DNA of 64,000 bases. It comes from Mycobacterium genavense ATCC 51234 (GTDB lineage: Bacteria > Actinomycetota > Actinomycetes > Mycobacteriales > Mycobacteriaceae). Position numbers and translations under genes: made by a program. The stretch covers positions 186,001 through 250,000 of the forward strand of contig NZ_JAGZ01000003.1 in NCBI RefSeq assembly GCF_000526915.1, given 5' to 3'. Shown here piece by piece: positions 18,558-27,040 of the stretch; positions within the stretch are counted from its first letter, which is position 1, and the number at the start of each line of letters is the position of its first letter. The notes beneath the pieces are model-generated. The model saw only the letters and a list, made by a program, of their open reading frames with translations, was not told where the DNA came from and ran no database searches.

Positions 18558-19283
18558 ATGTCGGGATGGGAAATCTTCTGGGACGTGATTCCCTACGTGA
18601 CGCTGACAGCGGTCGCGGCCGGCACCTGGTGGCGCTACCGCTACGACAAGTTCGGCTGGACAACTCGCTCGTCGCAGCTCTACGAATCGCGGCTCCTGCG
18701 GATCGGCAGCCCGATGTTCCACTTCGGCATCCTGGTCGTCATCGCAGGACACATCATCGGCCTGGTGATCCCCGAGTCCTGGACCCAGGCGGTGGGTTTG
18801 AGCGAACACGCCTACCACGTGCAGGCCATGGTCCTCGGGACGATCGCCGGTGTCACCACGCTCGTCGGCGTCGCGCTGCTGGTATTTCGCCGCCGCACCA
18901 CCGGGCCGGTATTCATCGCCACCACTGTCAACGACAAAGTCATGTATGCGGTACTGGTGTGCGCCCTCGTCGCCGGATTGGCATGCACGCTGATCGGGGC
19001 GACACCCCTTGGCTCCGAACACGACTATCGACAAACCGTATCGCCGTGGTTCAGATCCATCTGGATGCTGCAGCCCCGCGGCGACCGAATGACCCAGGCG
19101 CCGGCGTGGTTTCAACTACACGTGACCATTGCCATGGCGTTGTTCTGCCTGTGGCCGTTCACCAGGCTGGTCCATGTGTTCAGCGCACCGATCGGCTATC
19201 TATTCCGGCCCTACATCGTCTACCGCAGTCGCCTTCCATCCAAGAAACCCGTTGTCTCACCCCCGCCCCGCCGTGGATGGTAA
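18558..19283 (+). CDS. narI: Nitrate reductase gamma subunit NarI (cytochrome b)
   Basis: 241 residues with about five membrane segments. It takes electrons from menaquinol and passes them to NarH. Haem-ligand His candidates lie in FHFGILVVIAGHIIG, in LSEHAYHVQAM, and near the C-terminus in LHVTIAMALFCLWPFTRLVHVFSAP. A strong GAGGAG lies 8 bases before the ATG. It closes the narK2GHJI operon. The last residues are basic and Pro-rich. Confidence 0.94.
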   Translation: MSGWEIFWDVIPYVTLTAVAAGTWWRYRYDKFGWTTRSSQLYESRLLRIGSPMFHFGILVVIAGHIIGLVIPESWTQAVGLSEHAYHVQAMVLGTIAGVTTLVGVALLVFRRRTTGPVFIATTVNDKVMYAVLVCALVAGLACTLIGATPLGSEHDYRQTVSPWFRSIWMLQPRGDRMTQAPAWFQLHVTIAMALFCLWPFTRLVHVFSAPIGYLFRPYIVYRSRLPSKKPVVSPPPRRGW

Positions 19284-19323
19284 ATTTTTCCAACTTGTCA
19301 TCGCGCACCCCCATAGCGGTGAA

Positions 19324-19353
19324 TTGACCGGTATCGATTGCCGTGGTTAGCCT
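19324..19353 (+). promoter_or_regulatory. Predicted promoter, copy 1 of a duplicated module
   Basis: GGTGAATTGACC ends at 19329 (-35 TTGACC), followed by 18 bases and TAGCCT at 19348-19353, which fits a TANNNT -10. The same elements recur at 21684-21712. A short ORF with a perfect Shine-Dalgarno starts 31 bases downstream. Confidence 0.6.
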
Positions 19354-19384
19354 CAGCAAAAGCTGTAGTAGCCAGGAGGTGGCG

Positions 19385-19453
19385 ATGTTCGCGAACACCG
19401 GACACGTGTGCAGGGCAGCGCGCACAGAGCTGTTGGGACCGCGGTGCAACTGA
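19385..19453 (+). CDS. Short leader ORF, copy 1 (22 codons)
   Basis: The ATG is preceded by AGGAGGTGGCG, the best ribosome-binding site in the region. The frame encodes 22 residues and stops five bases before the ATG of the next large gene, which has no good site of its own, so translational coupling is likely. A matching 25-residue ORF sits in the same place in copy 2. The peptide sequences are not alike, so the arrangement and not the product appears conserved. Confidence 0.5.
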   Translation: MFANTGHVCRAARTELLGPRCN

Positions 19454-19458
19454 CTTGG

Positions 19459-21018
19459 ATGAGCGTCCCAGAGCTGCTCGCCGAAGCCGGCGGTGACCCC
19501 TGGGCAATCAACCAAAGCTTGCAAGTCGGTCGCCCGGCACAGATTTCTGCCTTGGCAGAGGCCTTTCACGCTGCCGGTAGGTGCACGACAGAGTCCAGCA
19601 ATGCATTCGATGAAGCACGTCGTCGCTTTGAGGCGTCATGGAATCGTGAGAACGGTGATCACCCGATCAATGGCTCCGCCGAGGTGCAGAAGATGGTCAA
19701 AGCCCTTGGCTCACAGTCTTTACGGCTCCCAAAAATCGGGGCTGGGTTGGACCGCATTGCCGCCTCTTTGGCCGAAGCGCAAAAAACCGGTACGGTGCTG
19801 ATCTCCAATTTGGAGACCCAATTAGAAGTTATTGACAATCAACTCGGAGCAGCCCTCGCTCAGGAAAAGAGCGGTCAACTCACTGGCGCAGAACTAGCCA
19901 TCGTCGCTCAACACATCAACGACCTTGCAGACCTCGCGATCGCCGACACTAGGTCCGCGCTGAGCCAGCTGAAATCAATTCGCAGCGCGTACTCTCTCGA
20001 CTTGCAACGTGCGCTGAACACGCTGCGCACTGAGGGCTACGACGCGACCGCGGTTGAGGCGATGGATGCGCCAGGAACTTCATCCGATGCCGGAGCCCGG
20101 GCCAGGCAGCGGCAGAACCAAATCGATTCGTTTACAAACGTTTTCGGTCGGCCGCCGAGCTCGTCAGCGGACTGGGAAACCGCAGCTGCACTAGATCCGA
20201 ACAGTTACGAACCCAAGAACGGTGGCGCACTGGCTAACGTCGTCGTGGGGCGCATCAAGCCGGTCCCAGGACAGGGCGTGGTACGGACCAATATGTTCAT
20301 TCCAGGTCGGGCGGTATGGGACCCCCAAGTCGATTGGCCCCCGTACCATGACAATCTCGGCGATAACCGAGGTTTCTCACCTACCGCCGGCCCTGAAGAT
20401 TCTCGGGTGTCGATATTTGTCGACTACGAGAACGGCATCATCGTTGCTCGGCAGAACCCGTCAGTCGACGAAAAGACCGGGCAGGTTCGGACGGGGTCAC
20501 CCAGCATCTCGGCTGTCCAACAAAGCAATGGCGCCGTGCTGATCAAATACAGCGCCGCCGACTCCTTCTCCCCGGGCGGCCAAGATCTCGCCAAGGCGAC
20601 CTCATTCGATGTGAACGGTACCATCGCGATCGAACCAACGCCCGCGGGTCCCCGAGTAGGGGGCAACGCCACAAACTTTCCGGCGATCGAAATCTACAGT
20701 GACCGGCCGGACGGAAACGTCTTGCCCCTCGTGCAGTCGTGGCCGCTTTTTGAGCATCGGTCCGGCGGACCCCTGGCTGGACTTTGGTGGCACAAACCGT
20801 TCGGTGACTCAGCCCTTGAGCTGAGGTTCAATGATCAATACCCCGCTCCCCGACTTCCCGCGCTACCGCATGCCGACCACCCGACTCCCGTAGCGCCACT
20901 CGGCCCGCCCCTTGTCACGAGCCCGCCCGGCATGTACCCCCTCGGACCTGTCGACCGTCCATCTGACATCGGGGCGCACGACCCGGTTGTAAGGTTGCCG
21001 CCGTTGCCGATCAAATAG
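19459..21018 (+). CDS. ESX-associated secreted protein, helical N-terminus and beta-rich C-terminus
   Basis: 519 residues from ATG 19459, where the family-like start MSVPELLAEAGGDPW falls; GTG 19408 is an upstream alternative. Residues 1-~200 are helical with heptad-like runs (LISNLETQLEVIDNQLGAALAQE), as in type VII substrates. Residues ~290-460 look beta-rich (VSIFVDYENGIIVARQN, LWWHKPFGDSALELRFND). The tail is Pro-rich. By position and style it resembles the Rv2079-type proteins of M. tuberculosis (from memory, not verified). No catalytic motif is recognised. It is the first large gene behind promoter copy 1. Confidence 0.75.
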   Translation: MSVPELLAEAGGDPWAINQSLQVGRPAQISALAEAFHAAGRCTTESSNAFDEARRRFEASWNRENGDHPINGSAEVQKMVKALGSQSLRLPKIGAGLDRIAASLAEAQKTGTVLISNLETQLEVIDNQLGAALAQEKSGQLTGAELAIVAQHINDLADLAIADTRSALSQLKSIRSAYSLDLQRALNTLRTEGYDATAVEAMDAPGTSSDAGARARQRQNQIDSFTNVFGRPPSSSADWETAAALDPNSYEPKNGGALANVVVGRIKPVPGQGVVRTNMFIPGRAVWDPQVDWPPYHDNLGDNRGFSPTAGPEDSRVSIFVDYENGIIVARQNPSVDEKTGQVRTGSPSISAVQQSNGAVLIKYSAADSFSPGGQDLAKATSFDVNGTIAIEPTPAGPRVGGNATNFPAIEIYSDRPDGNVLPLVQSWPLFEHRSGGPLAGLWWHKPFGDSALELRFNDQYPAPRLPALPHADHPTPVAPLGPPLVTSPPGMYPLGPVDRPSDIGAHDPVVRLPPLPIK

Positions 21019-21037
21019 AGAGAATTGGCTGAGCGAG

Positions 21038-21346
21038 ATGAAAGAACCCATCGACTGGATTCGAGCCGTATTTTTCGGAGCGGCCTCCGGCGGCTTCCTC
21101 TGGGTGGTCATGTTAAGTGTGCTGTCTCTTGTGCCTCACGGAGATACCACGACACGCGATCTGTACACCTTTCTTTTCGCCGTGTCGACTGGTGTCCTCA
21201 GCGTGGGAATCACCATGTACTTGCGGGCCAGGACATCGATCCGGCGCAGCACAGCGATTGGGATTATCTTGGCCCCACTGATTGGAGGTTCAATCTTATT
21301 GTTCGTCACGCTGACTGTAGTTCTGCCCTCACAGAGGACGCACTGA
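21038..21346 (+). CDS. Small membrane protein, three predicted segments
   Basis: 102 residues. Hydrophobic segments lie at about 10-32 (FFGAASGGFLWVVMLSVLSLV), 43-62 and 75-96. A purine-rich GAGCGAG precedes the ATG. It follows the secreted protein by 19 bases and is followed after one base by the GTG of another small membrane protein, so it is probably in the same operon. The family is not recognised. Confidence 0.6.
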   Translation: MKEPIDWIRAVFFGAASGGFLWVVMLSVLSLVPHGDTTTRDLYTFLFAVSTGVLSVGITMYLRARTSIRRSTAIGIILAPLIGGSILLFVTLTVVLPSQRTH

Positions 21347-21347
21347 C

Positions 21348-21655
21348 GTGGGCGGCTCGGAGCGTATCAATTCGTTTGCGTGTGCTCAGAAGCATCCGAG
21401 TCAGCTCCTGGCGGGACGGTTTACCGGTGTGATGTCGACGCTTCTCACGTTTGGTTGGTTGTGGATTTTCGCACCGATCCTGCCCTTGATTCTGCAGGGA
21501 TCACGATCAGGTTCCGTCGCACAAAAGCCTTCTCGGTTGGGGCGTTGGCAGCATTTGTCGGGGTAGTCGCTTTTGTCGGGTCGTTCGTAAGTTTGACGGT
21601 AACACTATCGTTAATAATTGGATCGAGTCCTCCGTCATCTGCGAATTTTCGCTAA
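21348..21655 (+). pseudogene. Small two-segment membrane protein, probably frameshifted
   Basis: GTG 21348 lies one base after the preceding stop. This frame gives one membrane segment (VMSTLLTFGWLWIFAPILPLIL) and then turns unlike protein. The next frame continues with a second strong segment (AFSVGALAAFVGVVAFVGSFVSLTVTLSLI) to a stop at 21655. One indel near 21500 would join them into about 100 residues. No homologue is recognised, so the joined reading is inference. Confidence 0.4.
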
Positions 21656-21683
21656 TCGTAAGGTCGCGAATTCCGACGGTGAA

Positions 21684-21712
21684 TTGACCAGCGTCGGCGG
21701 CAAGATTAGCCT
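21684..21712 (+). promoter_or_regulatory. Predicted promoter, copy 2 of the duplicated module
   Basis: GGTGAATTGACC again (TTGACC 21684-21689), a 17-base spacer and TAGCCT at 21707-21712. Upstream bases also resemble copy 1 (CGCG...C...GGTGAATTGACC). The leader ATG lies 30 bases downstream, against 31 in copy 1. Confidence 0.6.
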
Positions 21713-21742
21713 CGCCACTAGGGCAAAAGGGGGAACCTGGTG

Positions 21743-21820
21743 ATGTTGGCGGGCGTTGTTTCGCGAGCGGAGCGTATCCCGGGATCGTTCCACTTGCCGT
21801 CGCGCGGGAGGGCGTCATGA
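21743..21820 (+). CDS. Short leader ORF, copy 2 (25 codons)
   Basis: The ATG follows a GGGGGAA stretch. It encodes 25 residues and its TGA overlaps the ATG of the next gene in an ATGA, so the two are coupled. It occupies the same place relative to promoter copy 2 as the 22-codon ORF does to copy 1. Confidence 0.5.
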   Translation: MLAGVVSRAERIPGSFHLPSRGRAS

Positions 21821-22230
21821 GCGGTGACGATGAAATTAGAATTATCCTCGAGCACTCGGCCAAGTTGAGTGGAGAGCCGCCGCCCCCGGGGATCACACCC
21901 GACCAGCTGGCTACGGGAACTGTTCCCCTGAGCCAGCTGCTGAGGGCTCTGGGCCTTGCGGCCAATGGCGGCGATCCCCGCGACATGGGCGACGCTCAAA
22001 CCGCATATGCCGAACGCGACGCAAAAGTCGGTGACGCCATGGCCAAATTCCCTGCCAATGAAGCAGAGTTCGCCGGCAAGTTAGGCGGAGCCGGCAGCCC
22101 CGCCGAGATGGCGCAGCAGATTCCGCAGATGATCTCCGGCGTCGCCGGCGGCATCTCAGGCGCCATGCAAGGTTTGATTCAACCGTTGAGCCAGCTTCCG
22201 CAGCAGGCTGCGCAGATCGGCCAGCAATGA
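21817..22230 (+). CDS. ESX-associated protein with glycine-rich amphipathic C-terminus
   Basis: 137 residues with no membrane anchor. An acidic start (MSGDDEIRIILEHSAK) is followed by a helical region (AQTAYAERDAKVGDAMAKFPANEAEFAGKL) and a Gly/Ala/Gln tail with ISGVAGGISGAMQGLIQPLSQLP. Such tails are common in Esp-type substrates. GGGAGGG precedes the ATG by a few bases. The stop overlaps the next start (ATGATG). The family is not named with confidence. Confidence 0.65.
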   Translation: MSGDDEIRIILEHSAKLSGEPPPPGITPDQLATGTVPLSQLLRALGLAANGGDPRDMGDAQTAYAERDAKVGDAMAKFPANEAEFAGKLGGAGSPAEMAQQIPQMISGVAGGISGAMQGLIQPLSQLPQQAAQIGQQ

Positions 22231-22717
22231 TGCAAGCCGGTATGGGTGCGATGCATGGTGAGGCTATTCCCGGTGAGCTAACGGGCTCAGCGAGCGGTGC
22301 CGGCGGAGGCGGTGGCGGTTTGGGTGGCGGCGGGCTCGGCACCACCACGCCGACTGGGGGTCTCAATCCGCTGCCCGCTCCGTCGGCCGGTACCGAGCCC
22401 GCGTCGTCGCGTGCCACCTCGGTCCCGCCACCAAGTGCGGCGGCGTCGACTGGCCCCCACGTGGCGGGATGGGCGCGATGCCGATGATGCCGCCGGGTGC
22501 GATGCACGCTGGCACTGGGGGTAAAGACGAGAAACCTGATACGAAACGTATTGTGGCACCGACAGTTAAGAACGGCGCGCCGGTCCAGGGGCGTATCACC
22601 ACACCGCCGCCAGCTCCCGAAGTCGTCAAACGTGTTGAGGGCAAACCGGTTGCGAGCCGACGAATAATCTTGCCCGACCATAAGCGTGATGACGATGACC
22701 CCAACTCAAGCCGCTAG
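22227..22717 (+). pseudogene. Pro/Gly-rich ESX-associated protein, one frameshift
   Basis: The N-terminal half is Gly-rich (GAGGGGGGLGGGGLG) then Ser/Pro-rich. After one frame change at CCCCC near 22456-22460 it continues PPRGGMGAMPMMPPGAM and ends in the charged tail VKNGAPVQGRIT...KRVEGKPVASRRIILPD, a tail I associate with mycobacterial Esp-like proteins. Losing one C from the run explains the break, which is also a classic sequencing error. The gene is coupled to its upstream neighbour. Confidence 0.6.
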
Positions 22718-22834
22718 ACGATTGGTGTGTGGGCTATGGCAGCACCAGATCCCTTGCAATGCAGTCGGATAACGATTGCAAGCCGCCGCTTTGCCACCAA
22801 AACGCGCAATACCTCCGCAATCGTGGACGAGCGA

Positions 22835-22849
22835 TAGGATCAGCCCGTG
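22835..22849 (+). promoter_or_regulatory. Leaderless start, copy 1: -10 TAGGAT six bases before GTG
   Basis: TAGGAT (22835-22840) is followed by CAGCCC and GTG at 22847. With the usual -10 spacing transcription would start on or next to the GTG, giving a leaderless mRNA, which is common in mycobacteria. The block GCGATAGGATCAGCCCGTGT is repeated with few changes at 23588-23607. Confidence 0.55.
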
Positions 22850-23465
22850 TCGCACCTCACTCCGCCTCCGCCTATGCCGCCCTCACCACAACCGTGGCCA
22901 CCGTCGTTGACGGTCCCACGCACGCGACAGTGGCCAATGTCCGCATTCTTGATAGTCGCTCTCTTGGTGACGCTCGCCGTTGCGATCATCGGCTGGTTTC
23001 GACCCGTGCCCGCGAAACAGCCTCCCCCGCCGACATATTCGAGCCAGCAGGTTGCGGACGCGAAGACTGCTATCTGCGCGGCGTACCAGCAAGTGCGTAA
23101 AGCCGGAGACTTGGCTGGCGCGCGAAGCGGAATAGTGACCCGATAGGACTGCTCGCGGTAGCAACGAGCTCACGGCAGGTCTTCGACGCAGGTAGCCGCT
23201 ACCTATCCACCATGCTCGCCGAGCAGCAGCGACGCCACCCGATCTCGCTGCCGCGATTCAGAAGCTAGCCAACATCTATCAACAGCTCGCAATTGACTAC
23301 CTTGCTGAGGCGCCTGATTCAGAGACGGACCCACTAGTACGCGCCGGAACGGATGCGCACACAACAATCGAAGGACTTGCAAATGATAAATGCCACCCGA
23401 CTGACCACGCTGCTGATCGTTGCGTAATTCTGCGATTTCTTAATATCCGAGCTCAAAGTCAGCGC
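22847..23465 (+). pseudogene. Single-pass membrane protein with Pro-rich N-terminus, frameshifted
   Basis: It starts MSHLTPPPPMPPSPQPW, then a membrane segment MSAFLIVALLVTLAVAIIGWF near residues 31-51, then PPPPTYSSQQVADAKTAICAAYQQV. Homology continues beyond the first stop in other frames: GLLAVATSSRQVFDAGSRYLSTMLAE (about 23150-23220), then DLAAAIQKLANIYQQLAIDYLAEAP (about 23240-23320). Two one-base changes are needed. The family is common in ESX loci with a helical domain outside the membrane. The last part to 23465 is uncertain. Confidence 0.6.
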
Positions 23466-23591
23466 TAAACGAAGTCGCTAAAATTGATTTCAGGGCATTT
23501 TTACTTGAGGCCCAATCCAGCTCGTGCACTAATTCGAATCGCTCTTGCCAGCTTCAACGCACGACTGACTAGCGCCGCCACGGATAAGCGA

Positions 23592-23606
23592 TACGATCAG
23601 ACCGTG
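23592..23606 (+). promoter_or_regulatory. Leaderless start, copy 2: -10 TACGAT six bases before GTG
   Basis: TACGAT (23592-23597), then CAGACC and GTG 23604, matches copy 1 base for base in spacing. The surrounding GCGATACGATCAGACCGTGT differs from copy 1 at only two positions. Confidence 0.55.
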
Positions 23607-23948
23607 TTGGACTTGGCACCTCCACCCCACGCGCCAACCGGACCAGCCACCTGGTTACGCGCGGGTGGTGCACCCGTTCGGCGACATCGACGGCGATTGC
23701 GCGCGTTGCTGATCGATGCCCTCCGGGTGACGGGTGGTGCGACGATGAACGGCTCGTTCCGACCATTGCCTACGCAACCGACATGCTGTGACAAAATAAC
23801 CGTTGAGACTAAAACGACGGCATGTTTAGTCTGCGAAGAAGTCGACAAACCCATCACAGCGACTGTTGCACGAGTCGAACGAACTGGCCTGACAACCCAA
23901 CTAGTGATCGCAACTGAGAGCCGACAAACGCTGCTGGTGGTTCGATAA
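23604..23948 (+). CDS. Unrecognised small protein behind leaderless start copy 2
   Basis: 114 residues from GTG 23604. The first 15 residues (LDLAPPPHAPTGPATW) are Pro-rich like its neighbour at 22847, but no membrane segment follows; a basic stretch (RRHRRRLRALL) appears where one is expected, so a hidden frameshift is possible. The C-terminal half (KITVETKTTACLVCEEVDKP) has a Cys-x2-Cys. The stop overlaps the next ATG (TAATG). Function unknown. Confidence 0.4.
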   Translation: MLDLAPPPHAPTGPATWLRAGGAPVRRHRRRLRALLIDALRVTGGATMNGSFRPLPTQPTCCDKITVETKTTACLVCEEVDKPITATVARVERTGLTTQLVIATESRQTLLVVR

Positions 23949-26089
23949 TGCTTCCGCCCGGAGAATGGTCAATCTATATAGTTGGTGATCAGTGTGTAGA
24001 TGACCAAGACTTAATGGGCTTTCACAAGGCAAGCTGAATCGTGAAAACATTAAGACTGAATTTTCAAAGTATGGAAATGTCCTGCGCGTCGCCCAAACCG
24101 GTCCACTCGCAGACCAACGCGGATTTACCGCCGACGATCTCCGAGACGCCTTCCGGCGGGGTGAACAACAAGCACGGCTAATGGCCGAAAAAATGGTACT
24201 AAGCACGGGGCATACGGCACCGCCTACGACAGCATGGTTAGCCTGCGACATGACCTGACCAATTTGGCAGCTGAGGGCAATCAACGGATCAAAGAAATCC
24301 AGGACTCCCAGGAACCCGTGCAAGCGAAGGTCCCGCAGATCATTGCCGCAATACACCAGTATCGAGCGCTAGCCAGCATCACCGCAGCGAAATACGCCGG
24401 AAATGTACTGGACGCCATGCAGACAGTTCTCGATTCAGAAGGAACTGGTCTTTCGGCGCGCCAATTCGCGCAAGCTCAGGGCTTGGACGTCGGCCAGATG
24501 TTTAAACCTCCCGCCGACGATGAGATTCTCCAAGACCATGTGCTCAAGGCGATGAACCAACACGATTCGCCCATGGGTTTGGTCAACGGCGCCAAACTTC
24601 CACCAGAACAGACCCCTACTGCTCCTGAGCCGCCGATGCCTCTGGCGCATAACGCGAGTTTCCAGACTGGCAGCCCCCCAATGGATTCTTCGCCCGCTGC
24701 AACTCCATCACCGATGAAGCTGGCTAGCAACGCGAAACTTCCAGGTCCGCAAGCCCCACCAGGAGGGCCTGCCCCGGCCGCGGGCCCTATGTCGACTCCG
24801 TCCGCTCCGGTGCGGGCCGGCGGCTCGATTCCCAGCGCACCAATGATGAGCCCACCCAGCCCGGGCCTTCATGGAGCTAACGCTACCCCCTTCACTGGCA
24901 CACCAGCCGCACCGGCGAGTCCGGTTCAACCGGTGACGCCGGCCGAATTGGTGCATAGCTTCGACAAGGGAATGCAAGCCGGGACACCAGTTTCGGCCAC
25001 GGCCGCCGGGATGCCGCCACCGCAACCGCCCCCCGAGCCGCAGGCACCTACGACGCCGACTGCTGGCGCGGGCAGCGTCCCGATCAACACACCGGCGTAT
25101 GAGGCACCGCCGGTCGCCCATGCGACAGCCCCGGACGCAACCCCGGCACCGCAGGTCGTCGCGGGACCGTCGGCACCAGTTATTCCGGCTGCCCCGGCCG
25201 CACCCGCCGGGCCGCTGCCCGCCTACGCCTCTGACATAAAGCCGACGATCCCCGCGGCCTCCGCCCCCGTCGTGCCGTCGAGCGCGCCACCGTCGGCCAT
25301 CGCAAGCTCCGCGCCGGTTCACCCGTCAGCTGGACAAGCCGGCGTCGCTGGCCCCACTGTGATTCGTCAAACGCCTGCCCCGCCGCCGCCGTCGTCGCCG
25401 TCAAGCCTGGGTACCGAGGCCGTCATGGCCACCGCGACCGGCGCGGCCGCCGGAGCCGCATCCGCCAATGCAACGGCGCGGGCACGGCTGCAAAGACTCG
25501 TGTCCGCCGTCGCCCGTCAGCAACCCCGACTCGCCTGGCCGCCGGTGACCGGCCGGATGAAATTACTGTCCTCACAACAGATCTCGCAAGCGGCTGGATT
25601 CCGCCCGGTATCGAGCTGCCGGCCGCGGTCACGCTGCTGCCCCCGGAACGACGCCGCGGCGACATCGAAACCTTGCTCGGCGAAGTAACTCTCGCCGCCG
25701 GCTACACCCCGATCCACCACATTCCCGAGGAAGACGAGCCGGTCCCCATGTCGCCACGCCCGCGGGATGTGCCCGAAATCGAGGAGCTCGGTTGGGAGCT
25801 CAACCAGGCGACTCAGTGGCGCGACGGATTACCACGGCTGGCCCGCGCCCTGGCCAAGGCCGCGACCGGCGGCACGGGAGTGCTGGACAAAGAAGTCGAA
25901 CTTCTGCAGACACACCTCAAAGAGGTCAGCACCCGCGTTCTGGACAGTTACCCCGACAACGTCGACGCCCACGACATCGGCAACTGGCAGCTGCTGGCCG
26001 CCATCGAAGCCCTTGTGGCCGGCGACACGTCGGGCGCCAACTATCACCTCGCCTGGTTCCAGGCGTGCAGCGCCCCGGTCAACCATTAG
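23948..26089 (+). pseudogene. Large Pro-rich ESX-locus protein with DUF5631/DUF5632-type C-terminus (Rv2082-like), three frameshifts
   Basis: Joined across frames it is about 713 residues, near the 721 recalled for Rv2082 and related to Rv3899c of the CpnT locus. The N-terminal helical part reads MLPPGEWSIYIVGDQ, then after a shift near 24019 GKLNRENIKTEFSKYGNVLRV to MAEKMVLS, and after a shift near 24204 GAYGTAYDSMVSLRHDL onward. A long Pro/Ala-rich middle follows (about 25-25.5 kb). A third shift near 25540 leads into LPPERRRGDIETLLGEV and the helical domain ending FQACSAPVNH. Each shift is one base. The role is unknown; relatives are thought to serve toxin secretion. Confidence 0.75.
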
Positions 26090-26101
26090 GAAGGAGCGGC
26101 G

Positions 26102-26407
26102 GTGTTCGTCGACACTGGATTACTGCACTCAGGGGGAAGCCAGTCCCACCGCGCGGGCGGCCACTCCCAAGACGCGGCCGATCGCCTGTCGCGGGGGCCG
26201 CTGCTGTCGGGAATGTTCGGTGACTTTTCCGCCGCAGACGAGTTTCACGAAGCAGTCAGCCTGGCCCACAATAAGCACGTGAAAAACCTTCAGGCACACG
26301 GGGAAACACTAACCTCGATCGGCGGCAAGGCGTAACAGGCCGAGGCGGGGTTCACAGATATGGAAGCGCACAATAGCGCGGACCTACGCGCAATGCGTCC
26401 TACCTAA
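26102..26407 (+). pseudogene. DUF2563 family protein, truncated by an in-frame TAA
   Basis: GTG 26102 follows AAGGAG. The 77 residues to the TAA at 26333-26335 match DUF2563 (MFVDTGLLHSGGSQSHRAGGHSQDAAD, LLSGMFGDFSAADEFHEAV). The same frame continues past the stop with QAEAGFTDMEAHNSADLRAM to a second stop at 26405-26407, which looks like the family C-terminus. So about 24 codons are cut off by one nonsense codon. It follows the Rv2082-like gene by 12 bases, the usual neighbour. Confidence 0.7.
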
Positions 26408-26532
26408 GAGACCGGTACCACGACCAGTTCGTGCGGCCGATTGTTGACCGGCAACGTGCCCTCCTCGGTCGCCGGGACGACGTCTTCGATGCGAGCGCCC
26501 CGTTTTTGACCGCCATCTCGGTCATCCGGCAT
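26404..26532 (-). pseudogene. C-terminal remnant of a PepE-like M24 dipeptidase
   Basis: A 42-codon frame ends GARIEDVV...NNRPHELVVVP, the closing residues of Xaa-Pro-type M24 peptidases such as recalled PepE (Rv2089c). None of the metal-binding residues remains. It lies 12 bases after the stop of the lipoprotein remnant. Confidence 0.55.
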
Positions 26533-26544
26533 CGCCTCGGCGAC

Positions 26545-27040
26545 TCATTTGGCTGTCATCAACATCAGGTACTGCGCTGACACCTTCTCGCGCACATCGG
26601 GATCAGGGTCTGACGCCTCGATCACATATCTGTCGGCCTGCGCCAAGCAGTAAAAATTTGAGAGGCTACATCCTTAAGCTTGAAACATTTGGCGGTAGGC
26701 AGCCCCCGCACCCCAGCTGCCGGGGTGCCGTGAGCTTCCGCGTCCGCTACCAAACCGCCCATAGCCCGCACCGCGGCTGCAGCATCAGGCATTTGGTAGA
26801 CATTGTCCATGCCGATTGAGCCGTATTGCAAACTAACGGAATCGAACAATTGCTTCGAGCGCGGTGGGTTTTCCTGGAAATGCAGTATGGCCCGCGAATC
26901 ATAAACGCCTTCGTCAACGGTGGTCGATTTGCAATTCAGGAAGCTGTTCGACCGGTGTGGGCGAAAACTCATCAATTAGCGTCCCTTGGAGATCAAGCGT
27001 TGTAGCCACCATGTTGACGAGCACATCGGCTCCCTCAGCG
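26545..27040 (-). pseudogene. C-terminal remnant of a DUF7373-type mycobacterial lipoprotein
   Basis: Three frame pieces join into one DUF7373-like C-terminal domain: DVLVNMVATTLDLQGTLIDEF...ELPQID-like start (about 27040-26915), EGVYDSRAILHFQENPPRSKQLFD...PTAKCF (about 26915-26625), and YCLAQADRYVIEASDPDPDVREK...SAQYLMLMTAK (to 26545). The break near 26633 is a T-run one base short. The signal peptide and first half are missing; the sequence begins at the end of the truncated MFS gene, so a deletion joined them. Confidence 0.65.

Noticed and set aside
24708..25322. Minus-strand Arg/Gly-rich frame inside the Pro-rich Rv2082-like gene
   Set aside because: It is the mirror of Pro/Ala codons on the other strand and has no independent support.
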